Assembly: GCA_034008185.1 (NCBI GenBank)
Contig: CM067085.1
Location: 55,410,602-55,474,601, forward strand
Direction: 5' to 3'
DNA: 64,000 nucleotides
From: Gorsachius magnificus
Taxonomy: Eukaryota; Chordata; Aves; Pelecaniformes; Ardeidae
Below the pieces are notes generated by a model. It was not told the DNA's origin. It searched no databases and was given only the letters and a program-made list of their open reading frames with translations. Of the stretch, positions 50,711 to 64,000 are shown piece after piece. How positions within the stretch are numbered: the stretch's first letter is position 1; every line of letters starts with the position of its first letter. The translations under genes and the position numbers were made by a program.

Positions 50711-53035
50711 TAAAATACCTTTGGTTGCTGTGTTTTCCAGACAGCTTGTTCCCACATAATGTACCAGTATTATAACTTTAGAGAAGAGAGCCCTGTCAAG
50801 GACTGCACCTAAGTGGGTGCATCGGGTGCTACTTCTGTTCTCAAAGTTCTGAGAAATATTTTAGAGGCAATGAATTGCTGTGCTGTTAATGTTTCAACTC
50901 CTCTATTTCAACCACTAAAAGAAAACAAGTACCAAGATTTTTGCCACTTACTTTCACAGTGGGGATGGGATTAAAGATGTTGCCCCTCTGTGTCTATACA
51001 CTTCATACATGAGTACTATGATACACTAGAGATGTATATTCTTTTAAGAGCAGATGGTATCTGTCCATAGTTCAGGCAGCCTGTGAAAGCCAAAAAACTT
51101 CTGAAACTCTTCCAAGAATAATGACTTGTTCCCCAAGACAAACTTATTCAGGATGCAGTTACCAGACAGAATTCAACATTCTCTATTAAGAGAAGTTGTT
51201 TGAGCAAAGGCAGTTATTACATGCTATGACATTTTGAATATTAAATTGATGGATTCTTCTCACGTCTGGAGCAGACACTAATGGAAACTCTTGTGAATGT
51301 GCTGAGACCATTTGAACAAGCCACTAGAGAGCTAACTGCTGAAACAGCATAGTTAAGCCAAGTAATACCACCAGTTCTTATTCTGTGATTATTGATGCAT
51401 GATTCCTCTCCTCCCCACCACCCCTGAAGTCATCCAACAAGGAATCTTATTTGTTGCCAAAACATTTAGGGGAGAGAAAAAAGATGGTGCAGAGTATTTA
51501 AACCATTTTTCAGGTTTAGAAAAAAAGTCTCCACCTTTATGGAAGTTTGCTTCTAAATCCCTTTCTTTGAAAAAGTTAGTGGAAAGTGTGTGTCAGAGAG
51601 GTAGCCAGAATGTTAAGCGACAAAAGATATCTGAAGAGTTGTGGAACATTCATATTCCTTTGGCTACCACTATTTTTATAAATTCTTTTTGAAACATTTC
51701 TCAGGGGGGTGAGCGGGCAAAATTTTATTTGTTAAAGCAAGCAAAAGAAAGAGTTGCATACTCTTGCTGTCCTTTGCCTTTGCTAATTCGTTGAGCCCAA
51801 CTTAAAGCAAAAATCAGATACTCATCTGCTGAGATTTCAAATAAACCATCTGGCTAACTAATGTGATAATTAAGTCTCTTGAATTCCATCCCACTAATTT
51901 GTCATTTAAAACAACAATGACAACACTTAGTAGTTAAAGCTTTTTTAATTTTTTTTTTTCCTATTCTGTGCAGGTCATGTTTAAATCTCAAAGTCTGAGT
52001 ATCTGGGCTGTCAGACAGACTGTTCAGTTTGAACTGCTGATACTCATTTGTTAAAGTCACTTCAGATAGCATTAAAGAACTGGTTAATTAGTCTTTAAAC
52101 AACAACAGAAAAAAACCACAATAAAAGGGCCTGCTTTGAAAAAGGGTTTTATTTCTGCACATATATTTATTATTCCTTAATTTCACTGAATGGATAAGAT
52201 AAAGAGTTTTCTTGTATTGTTTGCAAACTGGTCATAAACTGTCTGTGCAGTGCAATTTGTTTTGTGATTGTTCTCTATTCACGCTTGGATCTATTGGAAA
52301 ATACATACGCCTCGCTAAAATTCTGAACGTTTCCAGTACAAATTGTGAAATTTTGAAGGATTGAATTTATTTTAATTAATAAAGGTAGCTATATAAATAT
52401 TGTGGAGTAACAAAGTTGTAGAGCACTGACCAAAAAGTTTTGCTAGCTCTGTGTGAGAAGATAAGTCTGTGACATCAGGCTGTTGCCAGTTTCACCAGTG
52501 TGTCCTCTTACACAGACCCCTTTGAACACAGTACAAAGTGTTCCCTACACTACCCTGATGGAGCAGTTGGAGAGTTGCTGAGTGACTGAAAAGTGCTGGT
52601 GTCCACCAATAATGCTAATAAACTCAGTGGGAAAACTTGTGATATAGTGTTACCTGAAAAACAATCCCTTCATATCTTCTACTGATTTTTCATTGGTACA
52701 AATAGAGTTTGATTTTTCTGGAAATCACATAACCTATACATGGTAAAGTGTTAGCTACTGCATGTTTCTGTGTGTGTTAAGACCTATGGACAGGCTTCTT
52801 TTAGCTGACACATTTTAGGGAATAAAATGAAATGGGTATCTGATATAAAAATCAGAATTACATAGGTGCTGGCTTGAAATTGTCTACTTATAGTCACCAG
52901 AGTATTTCTGATCACTACAGTTGCAAGGAGGTGTGCACAATTATTGGACATAGCAAAGGAAGGGAAAAGTCTGTAAAAAGATTATCAGTATCCATATTTA
53001 AATCAGTGCTATATTAAGCTGCTGTAAGTTAGCCT
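50711..53035. other. AT-rich unique noncoding sequence
   Basis: No gene recognised. The plus-strand frame 51399-51692 (97 codons) is Lys-rich with no recognisable domain. Scattered TAAT and TTAATTAAT motifs near 52.37 kb are as expected for AT-rich DNA. Confidence 0.45.
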
Positions 53036-53040
53036 TGCTT

Positions 53041-53103
53041 TGAGCAGGGAGTTGGACCTGATGATTTTCAGAACTCCTTTCCAAACTAAAACATTCTATG
53101 TCA
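53041..53103 (+). mobile_element. CR1 3' end relic
   Basis: The plus strand reads 'gagcagggagttggacctgatga', then 'ctcctttccaa', then 'cattctatg'. These are, in order, the start, middle and tail of the CR1 3' UTR (consensus-like 'gcaggggagttggactagatga...gtcccttccaaccc...attctatg'). One tail unit remains. The coding part upstream is not recognisable. Confidence 0.7.
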
Positions 53104-56100
53104 GAAGTATTTTAACTAAATATTGGCCTGTCCAAAAGTCTTGGTTACTTGAAAACAGAACTCCTAGGGAGAAGCTCTTGACTTTGGTGAAAGTTATGCT
53201 GGAAATAAGAAGGAGAAGGGGAACAGAGGAGCCCAGAAGACCCAGGTAATTTGGGTTAATTACCTGATATGTGGTGACACAAGTTGAGGTCCAAGCTCTG
53301 ATCCAGAAAATAAGTGAACAACTTCTCTTAATCTTCCTGCATTTTTAATTGATTGTGAAAGGTCTGTTTTACTTTGATGTGTAATAAAACCAAATTATGG
53401 TACATCCAAAAATGCTGTAAACCTGGTAATTCCTGGTGTCTTGACAGCCATACTCAACGGGACCTAGTTAGGGGAAATAATTAGGCCTTACACGGTCCTG
53501 TTGTTTCCTTTTCTCCCTTGACTATAATAGAGAATTTTTTAATGATATTTCTTGCAAATTATATAATTCTAATTAGGAATGTTTATCAGTTACTTCAACA
53601 TACGTTCTTAAGAGATACATACATATGTATTGTTTCACAACTATTTTAGGAAGAATAGTTCTTATAATTCACTCAAATCTGGGCTGAGGGGGAGGTGGTC
53701 CAAAGAGCATGTAAGAAATATTGTAGTGATCTAGCCAGTTTCAAGTCTGAACCAAAAAAATATAAAAAGCTCTTTCAATAATAGGGGTAAATATTTTTCT
53801 TTCCTGTGGGTGGATATCCATATGGTAAGAAAAGGTATGAAAATTTCATATGTTTCATTCTTCAGCTATAGTAAAGTAGAATAAGAATAGATAAGAGAAA
53901 GTAGATTTTAAACAAATTTTTCAAGGCAAAAGTAAAATATTTAAATCTTCCACGTCATAATTGAAAGCCCAATCCAAAGGCGACTATAGAATCAACTTCT
54001 TCTGTAGCCCAATAAATATTCAAGGTCAAGAGACATGAGTAGCTCAATTTTTGACTCTCAACAAATGAGAACAATGACCTTGCTCAGCACTGGAGAAAAC
54101 AAGGGACCAGCAGGCTGCCAGAAAAATAGCTGCACTTAATGCTGCAGTGAATGTAACTCTGAATAAATGTTGACGAGCCAGTGTGTCTCAGAAGTAAGAT
54201 GGAACCAAATTAGGATGCATTATCTAGGAAAAACACCATGTTACGATTTATGGTCTAGTCCTAAACTGAATAATTGTCATATGGTGCTAATACCCATTTT
54301 GCTCTTCTATGGAGCAGGTCTGGGATTTAACATCTTGAGATCAGCTTGATCTAAAACATATGTGTTTTCTTTTATTTCACATTTGTGCTCTCCATTTCCC
54401 TTTTTCCAAGAGCTAGGACCAGCATGATAGTATGCTGTGATAAAAGAAATACAAATGTCATTGTTGTGATGTAGCTACAGGAACAATATGGGACCTACAA
54501 TAAAAGATGTATGTTCTTTTTTATGGCTTTTATTCTGTAGTGCAAGCTAGTGTTTCTGTTAAGATTAGAAAGTGAAAGTTCCCCCTATTGGGCATGGTAA
54601 GGGTCTGCTCCTTCGCACCCCCCCAAAGCTTTAGTAACATAACTGAATATTTACTAAAATTTGCAGCAAAGGTTGAAGCAGTCTGAAATGATAAACCCTC
54701 AACATGTGTCTGTCTTCTGCCATGGGAATGCCGCGAAGAAGGACTCCGTCACAAAGCTTGGGATCACTTAGATTTTTGTGGGTCTTTGTATCTGGATCTA
54801 TTTAAATCTAGCATTTTAAGACAAAGGACTGAAAGACTTTATTCAAATAAAAGGGTAATTTATAACATTAGTTTATCAAAGTAGAATCATAATATATATT
54901 TAACTTGAAAAGCGTGTCATGTAAAGATGTCATTTCCTTTCAGTACTAGAATATAAGTATATCCCATAATATTTTCTTTTGTTATGTAGAGCTACACTAC
55001 AACATAGTACAAAATAAATTAAAGTCCCTGTCATAACAATGTGGTATATGCAATTCTAACAGAATTGTTTGTCCAACACAATTTTCTTTCTAGTCAGAAA
55101 ACCCCTAACTGCCATGATGAAACTGTCTTTTCTGGCAGAAGAAGTTCCCTTGATCAGTGCTACATCCCCACAAGGGATTTTCTTTTGTCTTGTTTGGTCA
55201 TAAGGTTGTCTTACTGTGTGAAACTAGTTCAGTATGGTAAATGAAGTCTCGGCTGAAAACTGATTATGTAGCACAGTGCCTCTTCTTAATGCGTTGTTTC
55301 CTTTTGCTAGAGCCCCTGTTTTTAAATAAGTGAATATGGAAAGTACATTTGAATTATAAATAGCCTGAAAAGGAAAATCCAGAAAAGAGACTTGCTGTCT
55401 TTTCTAATAGGCATCAAGCATCTTTTATGTGTTTTAACTGTTGCATTTGCATGGAGACTCCTCTTTACCCTAGAGAGAATTCAAGGGTATTTATTGGATG
55501 TATTTGAGCATGCTCATTGATGCTGGGAAGTAATGACAGAAGTTATCTAAAACAAACCTTCTATTTGACCTAATCTACAGTTTTCTTCAGTCTTCACAAG
55601 GCTGCAAACATAAAATTCTCTTTCATGATAACAGTCACATAACAAGTCTGGGAAGGGCATTAAATTCTACTGTGTAATTAATATCAGACATACAGTCTCT
55701 GTGCTGCTATTCTAAACAGAACATTTAAGAGTTGGAAAAAAAAAAGAAATAACCCCTTGTATTATCCTGCATAAACTGACTGAAGGAAAAGTTTCAATTC
55801 GTGGTTAGAGCAGAAGAATGAAGGCTATGGGAAAACATTAGGTGGTCACCTGCTGTACAGCTTCAGAGGGTGCGCCTTGTACTTTGCTCAGTGTCGACCA
55901 AACACGCAGTGAGGCAGAAGGGGAACCGTGCAGACTCACCTTCACCAGAATGTCAAATATTTAATGGGACAAATGAGCAACACTGCCAGCTCTTCTCTCA
56001 TCCTTTATTTTCCAGGTTTTACAGGGTATCAAGGCAGGGTTTTGATTCTAGCTTGTATAAATCAAGCTAGATGGGTAGATCAAACTTGTTTTGCCTGCAT

Positions 56101-59100
56101 GGAAAATGAGGGAAGGGCATATTTGGCTGTAGCAGTCATTAAGAAGTCCAAGCATGACAGATTTTGCTCTGCCCTTCGCATAGACCCTTCCAAAAACAAT
56201 CTTGGCTACCCACTGAGGTACAGATCAGGTAGAAGTTGACTCTTACACATTGCTCGGGATTTCTCACCTACTAGATAATGAGATGCTAAAAAGCTGTGCA
56301 GCTTCAAAGTTTTTAAAGGTTGGAATAATCTTTTTCTTCCCTTGCCCTGAAAATTCTGGGGTTTTTTTCTCTAATTGATATTAATATTGGCCTCAAGAAC
56401 ATTATTTTCTGAAACTTTTTGGCATCTAAAATGGAAATCCTTATGCAGCCTGCACGGCTGTGCAGCAAACATAGCCTCTGCTGAAAGAATAGTACATAAA
56501 GTGTACATTATCAGTAGTATATGTATAGGGATTAATTTGGTCTACCTAAGAGTAGACCCCTAAGTGATATTTGCCAAGTAAAAGTGATTTGTGCTTTGAT
56601 CTTAGAGTGTTAGTTCTTAATCAGAGGAATGGGTTCTTTACAGTACAGTTTCAAAATCTACACTCAGAACCTTTTCAGAAACATTCTTAATATACAAAAT
56701 TTCACAGATCACTAGCAAAACCATGATTTAATCTTTTGTAATGATGCTACACAAATTGAATTTCTCTGGCCACTGTGCTGCATGATGTGTGAACATATAG
56801 TTTTATTATTCACTGGACAGATATTTTAATTTTATTAAGCAAATGGTCTTCATAATGCAGAAATACATGTTATAAAGATGGAGCAAAAGTTATGGATATG
56901 CCTACAAAGTGTGCAGGTAGCAAGGAAATGTCAGATCAGTATCATATCTTCTGACTGACTATTAAAATGTACAAGCTTAATTTTTTTTGCCATTATAGTG
57001 TCATGTGACTTGAAAACATTCAATGGTAGAAGATGACTAACCTTGTGTTATTATATATTCAAAATATGTTTGTCAACCTCTTTGTTCTCTGAAATGAAAC
57101 AAACAGGAAACTGCATGTCTGCTCCACTGATGATGTGTGTCTTTGTATCGCAAATAGGAAAGTCTGCAATCTAGTTTGTATGTTTTCTCTCTTATATTCA
57201 GGTTCTATGTTCAAACTACCCCTCCTTTTAGAAGGCAATGTAAATCTATCCCATACAAATATTTTATTTATATTGTTATGAGAAAAGCAACACAAATTCA
57301 TCTTAGTTATTCTGAGTAACGACTATATTTTAGCAAAAGAAAACAGTCCAAGACAGAAACATAAACAGGGAGACTAGAATAGTGCTTTAATATCCATATG
57401 GTTTGTCTTGCTGAGAAGCTAGGGAAAGCTCAATTTCTGTCATCCATTTACAAGTACTTAAAACCTTTCCAACTTCTAAACTTTTCTAACTTTAAAACCC
57501 TTTCAACTTTTCAACTATTTAAAACTTACATTACAGGGAACTGCCTTAGCAGAGAATGAATAATTTATGTGATGGGATTCCATCTTCAATTTCTATGCTT
57601 CTGCAAGATATATGGATAATGTTATGAAATGTAGCTCTTCCTTTTAAAAAGGTAGTTTTACATAAGTTAATCAGCCATTTTAAGCCATTGTTCTTAAGCC
57701 ATCTGTTTAAATAAAATGAGTTGTTTGAGGGTTGGTTTTTTTAAGCTTGATTTTGCTGTGACTTGTCTCTGAAGAGAACTGCTGTGCAGGAGGAAAAAAA
57801 AAAATAAAAGTGAGTCTATAGAAAGTACTGCCATGGCAAAACAAAAAAAAAACAGCAACAAAAAAAAAAAGAACAAAAAATCGAGAACTTTTTTTCTCGT
57901 AACTAGGGCGAGTTCACAATTTACAGGTTAGAAACCTGAGCATGAGAAGGACCAACTGGGCTGTCAGACTGACAATTGTATAACAAGCAGTTAATCCAGT
58001 CGGGCCCAGGGGACATCTGCTGCTCCTCCTCCCAGAGGCGGCACAGCACTTCTAATACCCTGTAACAAGCTTAAACCCGTGATAAAAGATCTATGGCCAC
58101 AATTACAATGTGCCACAGGAAGAAGACAGGAGACCTCAGAAGCTTTATTGGTATTGCAGGACACCACAGTAGCAGGGAACTTGCAAAGTGAAATTTCCAG
58201 GTGAGCCTCAGATGCAAGGCAGGTTCTGTGCTAGCAGGGGAGACCCACACAGCCCAGGCACTTCTGCCAGGTAGCCCTGTGGGGAAATGCCTTCGTGGCT
58301 GCACTCTGGCAATCTGCAAATGCTTGAGCCAAGCATCACACAAGTTTCAGAGATTTTTATATCAGCCAATGCGTTCTGTTTCTATTTCTAGCTACAGCTA
58401 CATTTCCTCAGAAAAATACCCCAGGAGTTAGCTAATACGTCACCTTGGGGAGAGTAGGTGATGGAAAGAAAAGCTGCTAGCTTCTGCAGCAATCAGTGAG
58501 ATTGCTGAAGCAAGGGGGAATAACAAACTTAATACAAATGTCCTGTTGAACCTTCTTGTCACCACCCTCACAGGGCATACTAAAAAAATGGTGTGGTTTT
58601 AGAGAAATGCTCTGTGTCTGCAGAGAGTTGCCTCTCGTGTGCTCTGTACCCCTTCCCACTGAGCAGTTAGGTCAGACACATAAGGCTGTCTGGATTTGGG
58701 TTACTGTGACCGTGAGGTGTGGGACTAGAAACTAAAGTAGAAAGGGTACTTCTCCTGTGTTTTGGTGAAGATCAAAGCTAATCCACATCTAACATCAGCA
58801 GCTGGCTTCTGTTATGGTTGAATGAAACAAAAAACAGAATTCAAGAACACTTGTATTGCTGGGACAGTCTCTTTGTTAAACATTTCCCAAAATACTCATG
58901 TAATAAAAAGCTATAAATAAATGTTAACTGCAAATTTGAGATATTTAAGTATTTTTCTTTGTGAAAATTTTTGAGAGCGGCCTGTTTTTGAATAAAGTTT
59001 TTGAATAAGTGCTTGACCAAATCAGTTATCGAGGTGGTTATTAATCATACATATGTTAATAATATTGGCTTGTTTTAACTGATGCTTTACTTCATCGAAC

Positions 59101-62100
59101 CTAGTATCTATTAGCTTGGCTTTGGCCTTTCTAAGCTGCTCTGAACTTTAAGGAAACATATGGTAAGGTCGTATATTAGGCCTTATTAACAACACCTTTG
59201 TAGCATTAACACTGAAGTTGAGCACCATTTTATACCCAACACTTCATTCCTATTTCTCTGTTACACCTTAACACGTGGTAACAAGAATGCAATGGGGCTG
59301 CGCAGCCCAGCTCTCCTTATAGAGCCCATTCTTCTCCTCTCACTGTTAGCTGCATAGGCCCAAGCAAAGCAAAAGCATATTAGGTTTTACTCCTTTCTCC
59401 TCAAAGCACAGGTGATTTGAACTTACCCTTAAAAAGTTTGATGCATCTTTGTTAAATCAAAACCTGTTAATTAACTGATGTGTGTTTGATACATGTCTGT
59501 CTCTAGGTGCCTAGTTCTCATTACTTCAGATATTTAACTTGAATGATTGGTGAATTCCCATGAATGATTTAAAGAATTTGATATAAGATGAAATAAGTTA
59601 AATGCCTAATTTTAAGCATAGATAATTGAGTGACCCCCTTCCTTTCTGCTTAAGATGTTCAAAGAGGCTTAATTTCAGTTTCTGATGGATGTGTTGCTGT
59701 TTTATCCAACTCTCTTAATCCCAGCCTTATATAAACCATAGCACTGGTGTATTTTTAAGCAGAAGACTGAGACAGGAGTTTCCGTGTGTATACTCGGAGA
59801 GCGAATGTGATTTGGCAGCATGAAAACTTTGAATCAGACTAACTTACTAGTAATGTTCCTCGGGTCTGAAGGGGATACAGCATCCTGCAGAAGTGTGAAG
59901 GGGAAACATGCCTAACACACTGTCTGACAGAGGGTGATGGAGTTGCTAGATAAAGGAGTTGCTCTTTTACTCCTTTACACAGGTCTGTACTTCAGTGTGG
60001 CAGTTCCCAGGCTTTAATCTTCTTGGCTCCCATATGAATTGCTATATAACTCAATGGTTTTACATTCAGACAGGAATTTTTTTATCACTGTCTTAAACAA
60101 TTAACCTTTCAGTGGTGCTGGAAAAGAACAGTAGTACCATTCTGTGATCCTTTTCTTAAATAATATTATGTCCTCTCCACACCAGCTCATAAACTACGTA
60201 AGCTCAAGACCCCAAAGGTCAGCTCTGAATCCAGACTTTCCCAGTGTGAGAAGCTCTCTCCATCTTGGATTTCAGCTCACCCACTCTAGAAACAAAGGAA
60301 TTGGACTCAAACGTCACCCAGCTCTCGTCGTACAATATGCTGTGACCGCTTTTTCAGTTCTAAAGGTAGAGATTCTCGAGCTTTGACAGAAATAGCTTTG
60401 GAGCACAGTTGTAGCTAGCATAGATCTAGCACGGTTCAGTGCATGTTATAGGATTTATACATGTTACCTTCTTTGAAGCTATGCCATCCAGAATGTGGCT
60501 TACCCAAACAAGTTCTTCCATGAACAGCAGAGTCCAGTTTTATGAGCCCTGTAAATCCAATGGCTTTACATCCCACATCACTAAACTCCTTCTGCCCTTA
60601 TCTCCTGTTTCTCTTCACTTTCCCTGCTTCTTATATCATTATCCCTGGTCCCTTTGCTATGCTGCCAGGTATCTCCATGTCTCTTAAACTTGCTGGGCTG
60701 AAAATAATTCTGCAGAATTATTAATACATGTGGTAACTATGGGTGTAGTGTAAATGATAGTATAGGTTTATGTCTTAAAGATTTTAAAAGCACATAAATA
60801 CCAAACAAACCTGAAATATACTTAAAATTCTTGTAGGGCTTTTAATTGCTTTTTCCCCACAACCTTTGAGGGGTTGCAATGCATGCAGATTTTAATTTAT
60901 AGTGGCTCTGAGTAAATGAATTAGAGTTGTGAAAGTTGAGAATATTGGAAAACTAAGTAAGTTCTGTCCAGTACCTAACGTCAATGGCTGATTTAAAGAA
61001 AATGTCTATGTGCTTGCTGGGGGTGGTATTAAAATATGTAACTTCTCTCCCTTTATTGGAAGGAATGAGGAAGCTTTCATATAAAAGTACTGATACTTTT
61101 TCAGCCTCAGTAAACTTTTACAAAGCTTTTGTACATTTAAATATAGCCATAAAACAATGGAAGCTTAAACCGTATCTTAATTTTTTTATAGTATACCTCA
61201 GATTTGAGTGATGTTCTGGAAACTCTCAAGCTTTCTTCAGAAAGTTGACTCAGGTTTCTTGTGCACAAACACTTTTCCAATCTATTTTACAGTAGAGTTT
61301 TTGATCCCTGAGGTTTTTGTCCACTATGACTAAATCAGGTAGGTTATTTTTTTTTCTTCCCTAAGCCTATCCATTTCACGTATTAACCAAGATACCATTT
61401 TTTTCAAAGGCAGTAAATACTAACAATGTCAGTTAAGACTATAGGAGCAGCAAGAACGAGATCTGTTAAATAATATCAGTAATAAATTTGGCCGTAGACT
61501 TTTATGAGAGAAAAAAAAAAAAAAAAGACATTATCTTTACATGGAAAAGTTCTTCACTTCCCCTACATTAAGAAAAAGATTGCTTTATTCTTGTGTTCTC
61601 TCTTTTCTCCATCAGGCTTTGTGATTATAATTTTATTCTCCAATACCTAAATTTAGTTTTGAATCAAGTACAATAGCTCAATAGAACACCACGCGTTAAG
61701 ACCCACATTGAATTTCACATGACAGGCTTTACGTTTGCTGAAGGCTCGGGGGCTATAGTTTTAAGTCATCTCGCTCACATTTAGGTTGAACGCAGTTTGA
61801 TGCACGTCTAGGAAATTTGTGTTTTGCTCACACGGGGGATGATTCAAGCCTACAGCTGTCGCAAACAGTATGCAGGACCTAATTCATGAATAAGCTGCCA
61901 GTTACTATGTTCCCACAACAAAAGCAAATTAGAATCACAAAAGGGAATTGGCACAAAAAGTAAGATGAGAGTTTAAAAAAAAAAATAATCAAATTAGTAT
62001 TAAATTTGGATGAAGATTCACCTTAAAAATTAGGATACATACCCCTGCCTCAACTTGTATTATTGCAGTTGGATCTCTGTAAAGCACACCTCACCTAAGA

Positions 62101-63065
62101 ATGTAGAATTCTGCACATGAAGTTATCATTTACCCTTAAAAATACAATAATTCATCTACAATGCTGTGAAAATAGCTATAATGATAAAAACATGTATTTC
62201 CAATCATGCTGTTCTCCCAGCATTTATGTCATCAATCTACCATGTGAGAAAAGTACTAAGAAATACCATGTAAGGAAATTACCCTTTCATAGCTAAAATG
62301 AGAATTCCTCAAGAACCTAAGAAGAAACCTAACAAACCTTTCTGAAAGTGTCTGAGGTAATCTCCTAAGGCTGGGGTAAAAACTGCGAAACACAGAATGT
62401 ACTTTATAGCAGATTTTATTATTTCACCCTTCTGCGAACAGGACTCTTTGCCCATTTGGACATAATACAGTATTATGTATTTATTTACAGAAGTTTATTG
62501 ACATAACATTTCAGATGGTCAAGTGACATTTCTAGCCTTTTTCCAAGCATGAAAATAAGCGTAAAGTGCTTATTGGTGTGGAAGTGCTGATGCACTGAAG
62601 TATTTTGGAAGCTATTATTTGATCCAATTGTATGTGTAGGTACCCAGACAGTAGAAATTATTATGTGTATTATTCAGGTAAATATGAACAAGAGTTAGAT
62701 ATATACACATAATATAAAACTAATTAAGCTAGTACTTGCTGAAAGGTAGGAACTGGTAACGATTTGATATCGGAAAATATTGTGTGGGATTAGACACCCA
62801 TTATTTTTACTGACATGAATAAACTATGGAAAATACCAGAAGGACCTTATTTATTTAGTATTAGTATTTCTGACTGTATTTTGGAGACCTCTTATTGGAA
62901 AGTTGTCCCCCAAAAGACCACTTCTGTTCATCTGATCTTGTATGTTCATTTTCATTTACACTTATCTGGGATGGTACTTTTGGCTGATTATGTGCATGTC
63001 ATTATGCTTTATTTCTAAATCTTAATTTCTAATCTAGATTCACAGCATTAACTATTATTAACTAA
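53104..63065. other. AT-rich unique noncoding sequence
   Basis: Ten kilobases without a recognisable gene or repeat body. A-rich low complexity with a small hairpin lies at 57.78-57.90 kb. A more GC-balanced stretch lies at about 58.0-58.7 kb and carries the minus-strand frame 58071-58343 (90 codons) with no recognised domain. The plus-strand frame 55928-56239 (103 codons) is also unsupported. An A16 run lies at 61511-61526. Confidence 0.45.
57833..57899 (+). repeat. A-rich tract ending in a small hairpin
   Basis: Several A runs of 6 to 11 interrupted by single C or G bases are followed by CGAGAA (57882-57887), a six-base CTTTTT loop and TTCTCG (57894-57899), a perfect six-bp stem. No retroposon body is recognisable upstream. 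Confidence 0.6.
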
Positions 63066-63069
63066 CTAT

Positions 63070-63114
63070 TAATGATCTCACGAGGTCCCTTCCAACCCTT
63101 GCAATTCTGTAACA
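63070..63114 (+). mobile_element. CR1 3' end relic (avian type)
   Basis: The plus strand reads 'aatgatctcacgaggtcccttccaa' and then 'cccttgcaattctgtaaca'. This is close to the avian CR1 3' terminus, in which 'gaggtcccttccaaccc' precedes ATTCTGTGA-type tail units. It is the best preserved CR1 terminus in the window. The element is truncated so that only the terminus is left, as is usual for 5'-truncated LINE copies. Confidence 0.75.
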
Positions 63115-64000
63115 TGAATACGGTTCCCCCATTTCCCTTCTTTCTGTGTCACTGAACAAAAATCTTCATCTTTAGCTTATACTTTGAAAAAACTCACTTT
63201 CTGTTAAAGCCTCTTCCAGCCACAGCTTCAGTGGTAGAAAAGTGGCCCCTCATTATATGAACAAACCTTTCTCTTTTATGCTCAAAGTTTGTCTGACATC
63301 CCAGTGAGACTACAAGTATGCACGCAGTAACACATGTGCCAAGGTTGTTGCTGGCTCAAATCTCAAGGGATGTATGTGCCCCAGTTTATACCAACTGTTG
63401 GGTAAGAACAGTTAAATACTAATCTGATAATTATTAGTGCAACATAAGAATTACAGTGCAAGATTGTCTGGCTGGTAGAAACAGGTGCAGTTCATAATGA
63501 TCTATTTTTTGTATGGGAATGCTCCATCTGTAGCCATTCCTGAATATCATGTGTTGTACAGGGATTATTGTGTGGCATAGTTATTTAAAATCATAAATTA
63601 CTGCATTTAAAATTAAACTAAATTCAAACAACCTTGCATATTTCAGAAATGAATATTTCCATACCATATGCAAAGTACCTGTCATCACATGTTGCCAGTG
63701 TACTATTTGTTAAAGACCCCTAGCATGCAAGCTGTATGCCCTGAAACATCCATCAAATAAGACCTTTAGTAAATGGAATATCATTGCTACAAACAAGACT
63801 GAGGAATTGTTTCAGACAATTAAAGCTGCACCATGCAATAGATCATTCGTGTATGTAACTTCACTTCCAGTTCAATTGTCTCTGTGTACAGATCACTCAA
63901 GTGCTCTTATCTAGTTTTCTCCAAGCTTGTTCTGACAAGTTTGAATAGTGGTGGTTTGTTCTGAAGCAGTCAGTCCTTCTAACAATGCGAAGAATTAGTC
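63115..64000. other. AT-rich unique noncoding sequence
   Basis: No gene, repeat body or RNA recognised in the last 0.9 kb. Confidence 0.5.

Noticed and set aside
55801..55830. tRNA A-box-like stretch (TGGTTAGAGCA)
   Set aside because: No B box, cloverleaf or anticodon stem follows; it could be a MIR head fragment, but the match is too short to call.
1..64000. CRISPR array, operon or other prokaryotic system
   Set aside because: No regularly spaced repeats, no dense coding and no ribosome-binding-site pattern; composition and repeat types are vertebrate.

Overview
The window reads as noncoding nuclear DNA from a vertebrate, most likely a bird. It is AT-rich, carries few interspersed repeats, and the ones I can recognise are old, degenerate CR1-type LINE fragments. 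Several of these end in the avian-style 3' terminus (the 'ggtcccttccaaccc' block followed by ATTCTGTR or ATTCTATG tail units). There are also fragments I read as MIR-type SINEs, an ancient amniote family that survives in bird genomes only as scattered relics. A crocodilian or turtle is not excluded, but the low repeat density favours a bird. The species and chromosome cannot be told from the sequence.

I find no protein-coding gene, tRNA, rRNA or recognisable structured RNA. The longest open frames are about 100 to 146 codons. Many run through homopolymers (Gly from a G run, Phe or Lys from T or A runs), none shows a protein family I recognise, and none is convincingly framed as an exon. The window is therefore a piece of a gene desert or of a very large intron.

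Layout. 1-11 kb: AT-rich unique sequence with a C-rich tract at 5.73 kb (G-quadruplex-capable on the minus strand), a YY1-like site at 6.89 kb and a MIR relic at 7.8 kb. 11.0-13.4 kb: the most regulatory-looking part, with a Z-DNA-prone GT tract, paired ATGCGCAT palindromes 21 bp apart, a CpG-enriched patch, a 21-nt G run and a cluster of GCATGC palindromes. 15.1 kb: a CR1-superfamily reverse-transcriptase relic on the minus strand. 20.2 kb: a 28-nt T run. 22.2 kb: a weaker MIR relic. 23.5-23.7 kb: the C-terminal end of a CR1-type ORF2 (WNSLP motif). 25.4 kb: a 120-bp islet of 72% GC with nine CpGs in an AT-rich background. 31-32 kb and 42.2 kb: minus-strand CR1 3' ends. 50.6 kb: a plus-strand MIR relic. 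53.0 and 63.1 kb: plus-strand CR1 3' ends. The rest is featureless unique sequence with short low-complexity tracts.

I found no evidence of a novel gene system. The observations worth following up are the candidate regulatory block at 11.7-13.4 kb, the GC islet at 25.4 kb and the MIR-like relics. All rest on motif reading without alignments.
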